A DNA stretch of 60,199 nt from an uncultured Methanobrevibacter sp. (GTDB lineage: Archaea; Methanobacteriota; Methanobacteria; Methanobacteriales; Methanobacteriaceae), in NCBI RefSeq assembly GCF_947166415.1, contig NZ_CAMVEE010000007.1:1-60199 (forward strand), read 5' to 3'. The position numbers and the translations under genes were made by a program. This document shows, in pieces, positions 18,571 through 27,418 of this stretch. The notes below the pieces were generated by a model. It was given only the letters and a program-made list of their open reading frames with translations. It searched no databases and was not told where the DNA came from. Position 1 is the stretch's first letter. Every line of letters starts with the position of its first letter.

Positions 18571-19303
18571 CATCGACAACAACATGCTCTACTCCAGGAG
18601 CATATTTTTTTATTTTATTTATTTTTAGCAATTCCACATCACGGTTTCCAGCTTGAGAGACAATCCTTTCAATGGGCCTTGTCTCGATTAATTTTTCAGG
18701 CACAGTTTCATGATAATGGATAATCCCGCCTTCGTTAAGGCTGTCGATAGCTACCTTCAAATAATGGTGAGTGGTTTTTACATAACCCATTACAATACGG
18801 TCAGCGGAATATTTCGGAGTTTCAACTTTGCAATCTCCTAAAATTGGAGTTATATTATCCACTTTGTTCAAGTTGATGTTTTCGCATAAAAAATTATATG
18901 AATTTGGATTTATTTCAATGGAAATGACCTTTTTGGCATTGGAATGGACTGCAATGGGAATTGAAAAATAACCTATTCCTGCAAACATGTCAATTACAGT
19001 TTCTCCATCGCCGACAAGTTTAGCTATCCTTAAACGCTCATTATTGTTTCCTTTTGACCACATTACCTTGGCCAAATCAAGTTTGAATAGGCATCCGTTC
19101 TCTTTATTGATTGTTTCTGTTTCGCTTCCATAAAGGATCTTATAAACCGGCTCACGTTTTGTTCCCTGAATATGGTCTATCTTCATGATGGTCTTCACAT
19201 TATGCTCTTTAGATAATTTTTCCAACTCTGCATCAGAATCATGTGAAAACTTGCTATCCAATATTAGTATATCCCCAATGCGTTTCCATTTCAATTTACT
19301 CAC
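18557..19303 (-). CDS. taw2: tRNA wybutosine-pathway transferase Taw2-like protein (Trm5/TYW2 family)
   Basis: A class I SAM-dependent enzyme of the Trm5/TYW2 family. Archaeal Taw2 transfers the 3-amino-3-carboxypropyl group to the tricyclic wye base at position 37 of tRNA-Phe. The 248 residues include DMFAGIGYFSIPIAVHS (SAM site) near 104, VISIEINPNSYNF near 125, MGYVKTTHHYL near 172 and the C-terminal RPIERIVSQAG with IKKYAPGVEHVVVDA. These favour Taw2 over the methyltransferase Trm5, whose NPP-type motif is missing. The start is uncertain: GTG at 19303 or the TTG three codons later, which has AGGTGA 5 nt upstream. It overlaps cofG by 14 bp at its 3' end. Confidence 0.8.
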   Translation of the reverse strand: MSKLKWKRIGDILILDSKFSHDSDAELEKLSKEHNVKTIMKIDHIQGTKREPVYKILYGSETETINKENGCLFKLDLAKVMWSKGNNNERLRIAKLVGDGETVIDMFAGIGYFSIPIAVHSNAKKVISIEINPNSYNFLCENINLNKVDNITPILGDCKVETPKYSADRIVMGYVKTTHHYLKVAIDSLNEGGIIHYHETVPEKLIETRPIERIVSQAGNRDVELLKINKIKKYAPGVEHVVVDARIN

Positions 19304-19483
19304 CTTGAATAAGAAAAGTTTATATATGCAAATAGCTAATATTAATATTGTTAGTTTATACTAATAATTGATTCTGATTTTAAATAAAAAACAATATAAG
19401 ATATAGTTTAAATGATTTTATTATATTCAACCTATAGTGTAGTTGAAATAAGATATTTTAAATACTATATGAGGTGTATTTAA

Positions 19484-20098
19484 ATGGATGATAAAATATT
19501 AGAAGGTACAACAACAGTAGGAATCACCTGCAAAGATGGAGTTGTATTTGCAAGCGAAAGAAGAGCTAGTATGGGAAACTTGGTAGCTCACAAAGTCGCA
19601 GAAAAAATATTTAAAATTAATGATCATATTGTAACAACCATTGCTGGTTCAGTGGGAGATGCACAAAGTTTAATGAAAGTTATTGAAGCGGAAGTTTCTC
19701 TTTACCAAATGAGAAACAATGACAAAATGAGTGTCAAAGCTGCCGCATCATTAACCGCAAACATATTACGTTCAGGACCGATGTATGTTCAAACATTACT
19801 CGGTGGAATGGACGGAGACAAACCATCTCTTTACTCATTAGACCCAGCAGGTGGAATGATTGAAGACACTTACATCTCAACTGGATCAGGTTCCATAGTA
19901 GCTTATGGTGTCCTTGAAGACAGATTCAGAGATGATTTAACAATTGACGAAGGAATTGAAATAGCCATAAGAGCTATCAGAGCCGCTGCTGAACGTGACA
20001 CATATTCAGGTAATGGATATTTGGTTGCTAAAGTAGACAAAAACGGATTTGAAATGTTAGATAATGAAAAAATTAATGATATTCTCAAGAAAATATAA
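19484..20098 (+). CDS. psmB: Proteasome beta subunit
   Basis: Catalytic beta subunit of the archaeal 20S proteasome. The precursor of 204 residues has an 8-residue propeptide (MDDKILEG). Self-cleavage exposes Thr9 as the mature nucleophile Thr1. Glu25 and Lys41 correspond to mature Glu17 and Lys33 of the catalytic triad, and SGSGS near 130 is the usual late loop. A GAGGTG ribosome binding site lies 7 nt before the ATG. The alpha subunit is encoded elsewhere. The 180-bp gap before it, shared with the divergent taw2 gene, carries TATA-like boxes for both directions. Confidence 0.95.
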   Translation: MDDKILEGTTTVGITCKDGVVFASERRASMGNLVAHKVAEKIFKINDHIVTTIAGSVGDAQSLMKVIEAEVSLYQMRNNDKMSVKAAASLTANILRSGPMYVQTLLGGMDGDKPSLYSLDPAGGMIEDTYISTGSGSIVAYGVLEDRFRDDLTIDEGIEIAIRAIRAAAERDTYSGNGYLVAKVDKNGFEMLDNEKINDILKKI

Positions 20099-20146
20099 GT
20101 AAGCTAATTTTTCATAACTAACTATTTTTTCATATACAATGTGTAG

Positions 20147-20228
20147 ATAGTTTATGAAATTTACTTATTATAGCTTAAATGCTTTCATAAACTATTATAT
20201 ATACACAAACTTTTTTTGAAGGGATTAT
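20147..20228 (+). promoter_or_regulatory. aCPSF1 promoter with 13-bp inverted repeat abutting the TATA box
   Basis: ATAGTTTATGAAA at 20147-20159 and its exact reverse complement TTTCATAAACTAT at 20183-20195 are separated by 23 bp. The right arm ends where the TATA box TTATATATA (20195-20203) begins. A GAAGGG ribosome binding site at 20218-20223 precedes the ATG at 20229. The T-rich tract between 20107 and 20130, shortly after the psmB stop, could end psmB transcription. The repeat is certain. Whether it acts as an operator in DNA or a hairpin in psmB read-through RNA is not decided. Confidence 0.5.
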
Positions 20229-22142
20229 ATGACTTCAGATATTTTAGAAGATATTAAAAAAGAGATTTTAGAAAAATTACCAAAGGAAATTCAAGTTTCA
20301 AAAGTCGAATTTGAAGGTCCTGAAGTTGTAGTTTACACTAAAAATCCAGAAATTATTACTGAAAACGGTGATCTAGTAAGGTCACTTGCAAAAGAGCTTA
20401 GGAAAAGAATTATTATTAGATCTGACAAAAGCGCTTTACTTGAACCTGAAGAAACAATCAACAAGATTCATGAAATAGTGCCTGATGGAGCAGAGATTAC
20501 TGACATCTACTTTGATACAGTTACCGGTGAAGTAGTGATTACTGCAAAAAAACCAGGTCTTGTAATCGGAAAGTATGGTGTGACCTCCAGAAATATTGTA
20601 AAGAACACTGGATGGGCGCCTAAAATTCTAAGGACTCCGCCAATCAGTTCAGACATCATTGGAAAAATAAGGACTATCCAAAAAAATAGCAGCAAAGAAA
20701 GGAAAAAAATGTTGCAACGTCTTGGACGTCAGATTCACCAGGGAAGCAAACACCCTAACGACTGGGCAAGAGTTACTTCAATGGGCGGATTCAAAGAGGT
20801 AGGGCGTTCATCAATGCTTTTACAAACCCCTAACAGCCGTGTCTTATTGGACTGTGGTGTTAATGTTGCAGCATCCGACAATAAAAATGCATTTCCTTAT
20901 TTGAATGCACCTGAATTCTCAATTGAAGAATTAGACGCAGTTATCATATCTCACGCTCACTTAGATCACTGCGGTTTTGTACCGTACCTTTACCACTACG
21001 GATATGAAGGACCAATCTACTGTACAACACCAACCAGAGATTTAACCACACTTTTACAATTCGACCACTTGGACATAGCTCACAGGGAAGGCAATCCTTT
21101 GCCATTTACCTCACAAGATGTTAAAAAAGCTATCAAACATACAATTACACTTGATTACGGTGAAGTTACTGACATTTCACCGGACATAAGATTAACCTTG
21201 CACAATGCAGGACATATCCTAGGTTCAGCGATATCCCATATGCACATTGGAGACGGAGCTCACAACTTAGTGTATACTGGAGATTTCAAATACGAACCAT
21301 CAAGATTACTTGAACCTGCAACCATTAGATTCCCACGTGCGGAAACAGTGATTATGGAAAGTACATACGGTGGAAAAGAGGATGTGCAACCTTCAAGGAA
21401 TAATGCTGAAAAAGAAATGATGAAAACCATCTACAGAACACTCAAACGTGGAGGAAAAGTATTGGTTCCTGTATTCGCTGTAGGAAGGGCACAAGAACTT
21501 ATGGTTGTTTTAGAAGAATACATGAGACACGGACTAATTGAGGAAGTTCCTATATTCATTGACGGAATGATTTGGGAAGCAACAGCAATCCACACTGCAA
21601 GACCTGAATACTTAAGCAAAGACTTAAGAGACCAAATTTTCCACATGGGAAGAAATCCATTCGTTTCAGACATGTTTGAAAAAGTCCAAAACTACGACCA
21701 AAGAAAAGAAATTGTCGAAAGCAAACAGCCTTCAATTATCTTATCCACTTCAGGTATGCTTACCGGTGGAAACTCTGTAGAATACTTCAAATGGTTATGT
21801 GAAGACGAAAGGAACACCTTAATCTTTGTAGGATACCAGTCTGAAGGTTCAATGGGTAGAAGAGTCCAAAAAGGATGGAAAGAAATACCTCTTGAAGATG
21901 ATGATGGCAGAACCAGACAATTCTGTGTGAAAATGGAAGTAAAAACAATCAATGGATTCAGTGGGCACTCAAACAGAAGACAATTGATGGAATATGTGAA
22001 AAGACTTAATCCAAGACCTGAAAAAGTCATTACCTGCCACGGAGATCCGTACAAAGCAGTCGATTTAGCATCTTCAATACACAGAAGTTACAAAATCGAA
22101 ACCAAAACTCCGATCAATTTAGACTGTGTTAGAATCCATTAG
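20229..22142 (+). CDS. fttA: aCPSF1/FttA beta-CASP ribonuclease, transcription termination factor
   Basis: This is the KH-domain beta-CASP metallo-beta-lactamase ribonuclease, related to the cleavage factor CPSF73, which cuts nascent RNA at U-rich ends and causes archaeal transcription termination. The 637-residue protein has two KH-like domains in residues 1-150 (GLVIGKYG at 110-117 is the KH loop). The metallo-beta-lactamase core carries HAHLDH at 242-247, and later parts include [39 protein letters not shown] and a C-terminal [11 protein letters not shown] and TCHGDP. All expected zinc ligands are present. The length is typical of Methanobacteriales. Confidence 0.95.
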   Translation: MTSDILEDIKKEILEKLPKEIQVSKVEFEGPEVVVYTKNPEIITENGDLVRSLAKELRKRIIIRSDKSALLEPEETINKIHEIVPDGAEITDIYFDTVTGEVVITAKKPGLVIGKYGVTSRNIVKNTGWAPKILRTPPISSDIIGKIRTIQKNSSKERKKMLQRLGRQIHQGSKHPNDWARVTSMGGFKEVGRSSMLLQTPNSRVLLDCGVNVAASDNKNAFPYLNAPEFSIEELDAVIISHAHLDHCGFVPYLYHYGYEGPIYCTTPTRDLTTLLQFDHLDIAHREGNPLPFTSQDVKKAIKHTITLDYGEVTDISPDIRLTLHNAGHILGSAISHMHIGDGAHNLVYTGDFKYEPSRLLEPATIRFPRAETVIMESTYGGKEDVQPSRNNAEKEMMKTIYRTLKRGGKVLVPVFAVGRAQELMVVLEEYMRHGLIEEVPIFIDGMIWEATAIHTARPEYLSKDLRDQIFHMGRNPFVSDMFEKVQNYDQRKEIVESKQPSIILSTSGMLTGGNSVEYFKWLCEDERNTLIFVGYQSEGSMGRRVQKGWKEIPLEDDDGRTRQFCVKMEVKTINGFSGHSNRRQLMEYVKRLNPRPEKVITCHGDPYKAVDLASSIHRSYKIETKTPINLDCVRIH

Positions 22143-22239
22143 GTAAATAACTATTAAATACTTAATAAAACATATATATAATATTGAAAAATATTATTTT
22201 TTTAAAAAAATAAACAAATAAAGCTTATATGGTGTAAAA

Positions 22240-23259
22240 ATGGTTACTTATTCAGAATCTGGTGTTGATATAGACCTTGAGGCTGTTACTGTTTCAAAGT
22301 TAGCAGATAAACTTAAATCAACATTATCTTATAGGGATATCATCACCGACAGTGGTCACTATGCTGCTTTGGTTAAATTAGGAGACAAAGCCATCGCAAT
22401 GAGTACTGACGGTGTTGGAAGTAAAATTTTAATTGCTGAAATGATGAACAAATACGATACAGTGGGTATTGACTGCATTGCCATGGTTGTCAACGATATC
22501 TTATGTGTTGGTGCAGAACCAATAGCATTAGTAGATTACCTTGCTGTTGAAAAACCAGACCCTGAAAGAGCAGCAGAAATTGCTGAAGGTCTTGTAAAAG
22601 GTGCTGAAGAATCTAGGATAGCTATAATCGGTGGTGAAACCGCATCACTTCCTGGAATTATCAAAGACTTTGACTTGGCGGGCACCGGAATCGGATTCGT
22701 AGATATCGATAAGATAATCACCGGTGAAAATATCCAGCCAGGAAACGTATTGATTGGTATTGAAAGTAACGGTATCCACTCTAACGGATATAGTTTAGCA
22801 AGAAAAGCATTGTTTGATGATGCTGGTTTTACTGTTGATGACAAGATGCCTGATGGAAACACAACCATCGGTGAGGAACTAATCAGACCAACTGAATTAT
22901 ACGTCAAACCTATTGTAGCATTATTTGAAAAAGAATATAATATCAATGGACTTGCCCACATCACTGGGGGAGGATTCACAAATCTCAGACGCTTGAAAAA
23001 AGGTGTGGGATATGATATAAACAACCTTCCGGAAGTTCCAGAGATATTTAAGCTTATTTATGAACAAAACGTAGACATCAAGGAAATGTATAGAGTTTTC
23101 AATATGGGTGTCGGTTTTGTAGTAATAGCTGAAGAAAGTGAAGCTGAAAAGATAATGGATACTTTGAAAGAGTACTGCAACTGTCAAATCATTGGTGAAG
23201 TAACTGCTGATGAGACAATTAAAGTAAAAGCTTTTGAAGGATCTGAAATTGAATACTGA
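22240..23259 (+). CDS. purM: Phosphoribosylformylglycinamidine cyclo-ligase
   Basis: PurM (AIR synthetase) closes the imidazole ring in the fifth step of purine synthesis, using ATP. The 339-residue protein starts with [17 protein letters not shown] sequence and contains the glycine-rich [10 protein letters not shown] near 50, [14 protein letters not shown] near 76, [11 protein letters not shown] near 130, [14 protein letters not shown] near 172 and [12 protein letters not shown] near 232, all typical. A TATA box (TATATATAAT) lies near 22172-22181. The gene is followed 26 bp later by comC, which may share its mRNA. Confidence 0.95.
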   Translation: MVTYSESGVDIDLEAVTVSKLADKLKSTLSYRDIITDSGHYAALVKLGDKAIAMSTDGVGSKILIAEMMNKYDTVGIDCIAMVVNDILCVGAEPIALVDYLAVEKPDPERAAEIAEGLVKGAEESRIAIIGGETASLPGIIKDFDLAGTGIGFVDIDKIITGENIQPGNVLIGIESNGIHSNGYSLARKALFDDAGFTVDDKMPDGNTTIGEELIRPTELYVKPIVALFEKEYNINGLAHITGGGFTNLRRLKKGVGYDINNLPEVPEIFKLIYEQNVDIKEMYRVFNMGVGFVVIAEESEAEKIMDTLKEYCNCQIIGEVTADETIKVKAFEGSEIEY

Positions 23260-23285
23260 TTTGATAAGAAAATTGAGGTGTGCGA

Positions 23286-24314
23286 ATGAAGATAATGAAA
23301 GATAATGAAATAGCTCTCGTTAAGGAAATATTGAAAAAATTAGGAGCTAGTGAAGAGGACAGTGAATTTGTAGCTGAAGCAACAATTGATGCTGATTTAA
23401 AAGGATTTACATCACATGGACTTGGAAGATTCCCACAATACTTGATAAGTATCGAATCAGGAACCATCAACTTAAAAGATGATATTGTAATCGAAAAGGA
23501 AACACCTGCAATCGCTTTAATCAATGGTAACAGCGGATTCGGACAAGCTGTATCATACAAAGCCATGCAAATAGCTATCAAAAAAGCAAAAGATGTTGGA
23601 ATTGGATGTGTAGGTGTTCACAATACAAACCACTTCGGTGTTACAGGATTTTATTCAGACCTTGCATTAAGGGAAAACTGTATTGGATTGGTTCTTGCAA
23701 ATACCGACCCTGCAATTGCACCATTGGGAGCAAGCAAACCTTTGATTGGAACCAACCCTATTGCGCTGGGTATTCCATCTGAATCATACATTACCGTAGA
23801 CATGGCAACATCCGCCACAGCACGTGGAAAAATCATCGAATCCAAAAGAAAAGGACTTGATTTGCCTGACGGATGGGCATTGGACAAGGACGGAAAACCT
23901 ACTAACGACCCAGTTGCCGCTCTTGAAGGATCAATATTGCCATTCGGTGGATTCAAAGGATATGCACTAGCATTGCTTGTGGAAATCCTAACCGGACCAT
24001 TAGTAAGTGCAGGATACGGATACGGCGTAACAGGTACTGCTTCCCCAGATAAGGATTGTACCAAAGGAGACTTATACGTTGTAATTGATCCATCCAAATT
24101 CGTCGATTTTGATGAGTTTGTTGCAAATACTGAAGACTTCGTATCACAAATCAGGTCAACCGGAGAAAATGTAGCCATCCCTGGTGATTTAGAAGTGAAA
24201 AGAATCGCTGAAGCTGAAGCAAACGGTTTGGAAATTGATGCAAAATTATACGAACAGTTGAAAGAAATTTGTGAAAACTTAGATATCGATATTGATTCAT
24301 ACATAGAAGAATAA
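23286..24314 (+). CDS. comC: L-sulfolactate dehydrogenase (ComC) / type 2 malate-lactate dehydrogenase family
   Basis: A member of the type 2 malate/L-lactate dehydrogenase family. In methanogens the enzyme oxidises (S)-sulfolactate to sulfopyruvate with NAD+ for coenzyme M synthesis and can also act on malate. I choose the ATG at 23286 because GAGGTG ends 5 nt before it (342 residues, MKIMKDNEIALVKE); a GTG two codons upstream is weaker. Motifs are GFTSHGLGRFP near 38, GVHNTNHFGVTGFYSD near 116-130, GTNPIALGIPS near 155 and LPFGGFKGYAL near 218. With comB at 7095 it gives two coenzyme M steps in this window. The stop codon lies inside a terminator hairpin. Confidence 0.88.
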   Translation: MKIMKDNEIALVKEILKKLGASEEDSEFVAEATIDADLKGFTSHGLGRFPQYLISIESGTINLKDDIVIEKETPAIALINGNSGFGQAVSYKAMQIAIKKAKDVGIGCVGVHNTNHFGVTGFYSDLALRENCIGLVLANTDPAIAPLGASKPLIGTNPIALGIPSESYITVDMATSATARGKIIESKRKGLDLPDGWALDKDGKPTNDPVAALEGSILPFGGFKGYALALLVEILTGPLVSAGYGYGVTGTASPDKDCTKGDLYVVIDPSKFVDFDEFVANTEDFVSQIRSTGENVAIPGDLEVKRIAEAEANGLEIDAKLYEQLKEICENLDIDIDSYIEE

Positions 24315-24338
24315 TCATTATTCTTCAAATCTTTTTTT
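24306..24338 (+). terminator. Hairpin terminator overlapping the comC stop codon
   Basis: GAAGAATAA at 24306-24314 pairs perfectly with TTATTCTTC at 24318-24326 across a 3-nt loop, followed by a T7 run at 24332-24338. The TAA at the end of the left arm is the comC stop codon. The 210 bp from here to the adhesin gene are AT-rich and hold its promoter and AGGAGG ribosome binding site. Confidence 0.6.
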
Positions 24339-24549
24339 ATTGACTATCGATATGAAATAATTAACAAGTCATATCGTGACAAACATGAAAAATTGTAAAA
24401 TAAATTTGATTTTAGTACATTTAAATCGAAAATGATTATATAGAATTAAAACATAAAGTTAAATGTTATAAATTATTAATATTAAGTATACCGAAAATCA
24501 TAATTCTTTTAAAAAAATATGATTTTTATTAAAAAGGAGGAAAAAAGTT

Positions 24550-27390
24550 ATGAAACTTAAAAACTCTTACCTCTTGCTAATAGCAATATCGTTGTTTCTA
24601 TTAGTAAGTATGGGGTCTGTTTGTGCAAGTGAAGATAATGCAACAGACATTACTACACAGGTAGACAATGAAGGGTTAGATGTTTTAGCTGTAGAAAATG
24701 ACGGCACAATTTTAGAGGATGGTGAAGGAGACGGTGCCGACAATCCAGAACTAATGAATACTACAGTTTATGCCCAAGACACAGAAATACCTAAAGGAAC
24801 TGAAACTAAAATTATCATGGTTGTTCAGGGCAATTCAAGCCAAACCCTTGATGTCCACCCAGATGAACTTACAGTCCTAAAAGGAGATGAAGAACTACAT
24901 TTCATATATAATAATCCAGAATTGATTATTGTTGACGAATTAACAGTTGGAAAACATAACATAACCATTAACTTTTTAGGAAATGCTTTATACGGTAATT
25001 CATCAAAAACTATTACTTTATCAATATTTGGAAATAAAACATTAGATGCTCCATCCACAGTTACAACTGACGGAAATACTGTAGAAATTCCACTCATTGT
25101 TTCCGATGGTGTAATGGAATATATTGTTGATAAATCCAAATTAACTTTAAATTTAACATGTATTGACGAATATGGAAATGCGACTTCTGAAATAATCACT
25201 GTATTCAATATTGAAAACAATACAGTCAGATTCTCATTGAATCGCCAATTCGTTTCTGCATATGTGAATGTCAGCTATTCCGATGGACCAACTTCATCCA
25301 AAAGAGTTGCATTGAAATATGCTACACAAGTAAATGCAAATAATGTGAGATTTAATGAAAGTGACAATAAGACTATAACCATTTCAGTTTTAAGTGGTGA
25401 AAATGTATTGAATATTACTGCAGCTGATTTAAAAGTTATTGAAAACGGTAAAGAACTTCAATTCACATACAATAACTCAATAATTACAATTTCATCATTA
25501 AGTACCGGAAACCATACAATTACCATCAAATATCTTGGTAATGATACCTATGGAGAATCAAATAAAACTGTCACTGCATCTGTTGTTGGAAACATTACCA
25601 TTAACGTTCAAACTCCAGTCAACGTGAACTCCACCAAAAAAACCAATGTGACAATCATAAACGTTACAAACGGTGTGGATCTATTTGACTTTGATACAAA
25701 TAACATAAGATTTGACATAAGCTACAAAAGTGGTAATGACACAGTACCTGTTAATTATAACATCATTAACTTTGAAGATGGAACTTTCACATTAGAATTG
25801 GAAAATCTCAATTTCACAACCGCTACATTAACTGTTACATACAATAACACTGTTTCAAAAAATGTTACTTTAAATAGAATCTACAATGCAAGAATTGTAG
25901 TGGTCAACAATGAAAACGAATATAAGACAGGCAATTTCACATTCAAAGTAGTTGATACAGACAATGACGATGCTCCAATCAGCGGAGTAAAACTCTCATT
26001 ATACACTACCGGAAATATCAAAGTCGGATTTTCAACCACTACAAACAGTGAAGGTATTGCAATCTTTAAAACCGCAAACCTATACGTCTTTGATAATGTC
26101 AACAATACCTTATCAATGCACGAATTAAGAGTAGGAAATTACACCGTAGAATTATCAACTGACAGTAATGTTAAATCCACAAAAGTGACAACCAATTTAA
26201 CAATCACTAAAGCTACAATCAACATAAAAATTGATGCATTCACTGAACCTTACCAAACAAAGAAAAATGTAACAATCACAGTTACTAATTCACTTGGTGA
26301 GCCTATGCCTGGAATAATCATTCATTTATACATGCCAAAAACTACCGCTAAAGACTACTACTTCGGTACTGATTCAAATGGAAAAAGTAAAATTAGCGTG
26401 ACAAATTTAATTCCAGGAACTTATTCATTAACAGTAAGCAACAATGATACAGTTAACATTAATGAAAAAAGCGTGAATGGAACAATCACTATTAAAAAAG
26501 TTGGCGTAAAGATTATTGCAAAAGACTCTGCTGTTAAATTCAACACTGGAGTTACTTCAATTATCAAAATCGTGAATGCTAAAACTGGAAAACCTGTACC
26601 TAACGCTGTCATTAAAGTAAAACTGTACACCACTTCCACAAAATACAACATTTTAAGATTCCAAGCTGACAGCAAAGGAGTCGTAAGATTCAGCGCTTCT
26701 TTAGCAGTTGGAAAACATAAAATGGTTGTGGGAATGGCCGAAGAAAACTACGAACCTAGATATGCTGCAAGTTCTGTAACCAAATATATTACCGTAACTA
26801 AAGCTACTGCAAAAATCATTGCACCAGCAGTAACAGCATACTACAAAGACGGCAAATACTTTACTGTAAGATTGGTTAATCCAGCCAAAAACAATCAACC
26901 TATCTACGATGCAAAATTAACCATTAAAATCTTTGCACCTACAAGATACTACACTTATACCGGAAATACCGGAGGAAACGGACAAATCAAACTTTCAATT
27001 GATTTAGCTCCTGGAACATATAGGGTTGAAGTAACCGGTGCTGATTCCAAAAACTTTGCATGCAGCAAAGTGGATTCAAAAATTACTGTTTTGAAATCCC
27101 CAACAAAATTGACCCTTACAACAGTAGTTGCTAAAAAAGGTTCAAATGGCTACTTTAAAGCTAAAATGACCAATACAAAAACTAAAAATGTAGTTAAAGG
27201 AGTTCAATTAACTATTAAGGTTTACACAGGCAGTTCATATAAAACATATACTGTAAGAACTGGTACTGATGGGATTGCTAAACTTCCTATTAAATCAATA
27301 GATGTTGGACTGCATAAGGTTGTTGTTACTTCGGCAAACAAATATTGTATTGCTACAGCTGCAACATCTTCAATAAAAATAACTAAATAG
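24550..27390 (+). CDS. Adhesin-like secreted protein with Ig-like repeats
   Basis: A 946-residue secreted protein of the adhesin-like type common in Methanobrevibacter. Residues 1-27 are a signal peptide (LLLIAISLFLLVSMGSVCASE). The N-terminal half has at least two related Ig-like units, marked by LTVGKHNITINFLGNALYG and LSTGNHTITIKYLGNDTYG. The C-terminal half has four to five units of about 105 residues that share a core of TG-P--GV-I-LY, then a glycine turn and a PGTYSLTV-like end. Many NxT/S sites could be glycosylated. There is no C-terminal anchor, so attachment to pseudomurein or another protein is open. An AGGAGG site 9 nt before the ATG fits strong expression. It may bind host or partner cells, but this is inferred. 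Confidence 0.85.
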   Translation: MKLKNSYLLLIAISLFLLVSMGSVCASEDNATDITTQVDNEGLDVLAVENDGTILEDGEGDGADNPELMNTTVYAQDTEIPKGTETKIIMVVQGNSSQTLDVHPDELTVLKGDEELHFIYNNPELIIVDELTVGKHNITINFLGNALYGNSSKTITLSIFGNKTLDAPSTVTTDGNTVEIPLIVSDGVMEYIVDKSKLTLNLTCIDEYGNATSEIITVFNIENNTVRFSLNRQFVSAYVNVSYSDGPTSSKRVALKYATQVNANNVRFNESDNKTITISVLSGENVLNITAADLKVIENGKELQFTYNNSIITISSLSTGNHTITIKYLGNDTYGESNKTVTASVVGNITINVQTPVNVNSTKKTNVTIINVTNGVDLFDFDTNNIRFDISYKSGNDTVPVNYNIINFEDGTFTLELENLNFTTATLTVTYNNTVSKNVTLNRIYNARIVVVNNENEYKTGNFTFKVVDTDNDDAPISGVKLSLYTTGNIKVGFSTTTNSEGIAIFKTANLYVFDNVNNTLSMHELRVGNYTVELSTDSNVKSTKVTTNLTITKATINIKIDAFTEPYQTKKNVTITVTNSLGEPMPGIIIHLYMPKTTAKDYYFGTDSNGKSKISVTNLIPGTYSLTVSNNDTVNINEKSVNGTITIKKVGVKIIAKDSAVKFNTGVTSIIKIVNAKTGKPVPNAVIKVKLYTTSTKYNILRFQADSKGVVRFSASLAVGKHKMVVGMAEENYEPRYAASSVTKYITVTKATAKIIAPAVTAYYKDGKYFTVRLVNPAKNNQPIYDAKLTIKIFAPTRYYTYTGNTGGNGQIKLSIDLAPGTYRVEVTGADSKNFACSKVDSKITVLKSPTKLTLTTVVAKKGSNGYFKAKMTNTKTKNVVKGVQLTIKVYTGSSYKTYTVRTGTDGIAKLPIKSIDVGLHKVVVTSANKYCIATAATSSIKITK

Positions 27391-27418
27391 AGAAAATTAA
27401 TTTTCTCTTACTTTTTTT
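27389..27418. terminator. 20-bp perfect palindrome between convergent adhesin and polB genes
   Basis: AGAGAAAATTAATTTTCTCT at 27389-27408 is a perfect palindrome that begins inside the adhesin stop codon and reaches the polB stop codon region. On the plus strand it is followed by a T7 run (27412-27418), so it resembles a terminator for the adhesin gene. It may also end transcripts coming from polB, though no T run follows on that strand. Confidence 0.55.

Noticed and set aside
23286..24314. comC as a plain malate dehydrogenase
   Set aside because: The family covers both activities. The ComC name is preferred because the organism needs this coenzyme M step, although malate activity is not excluded.
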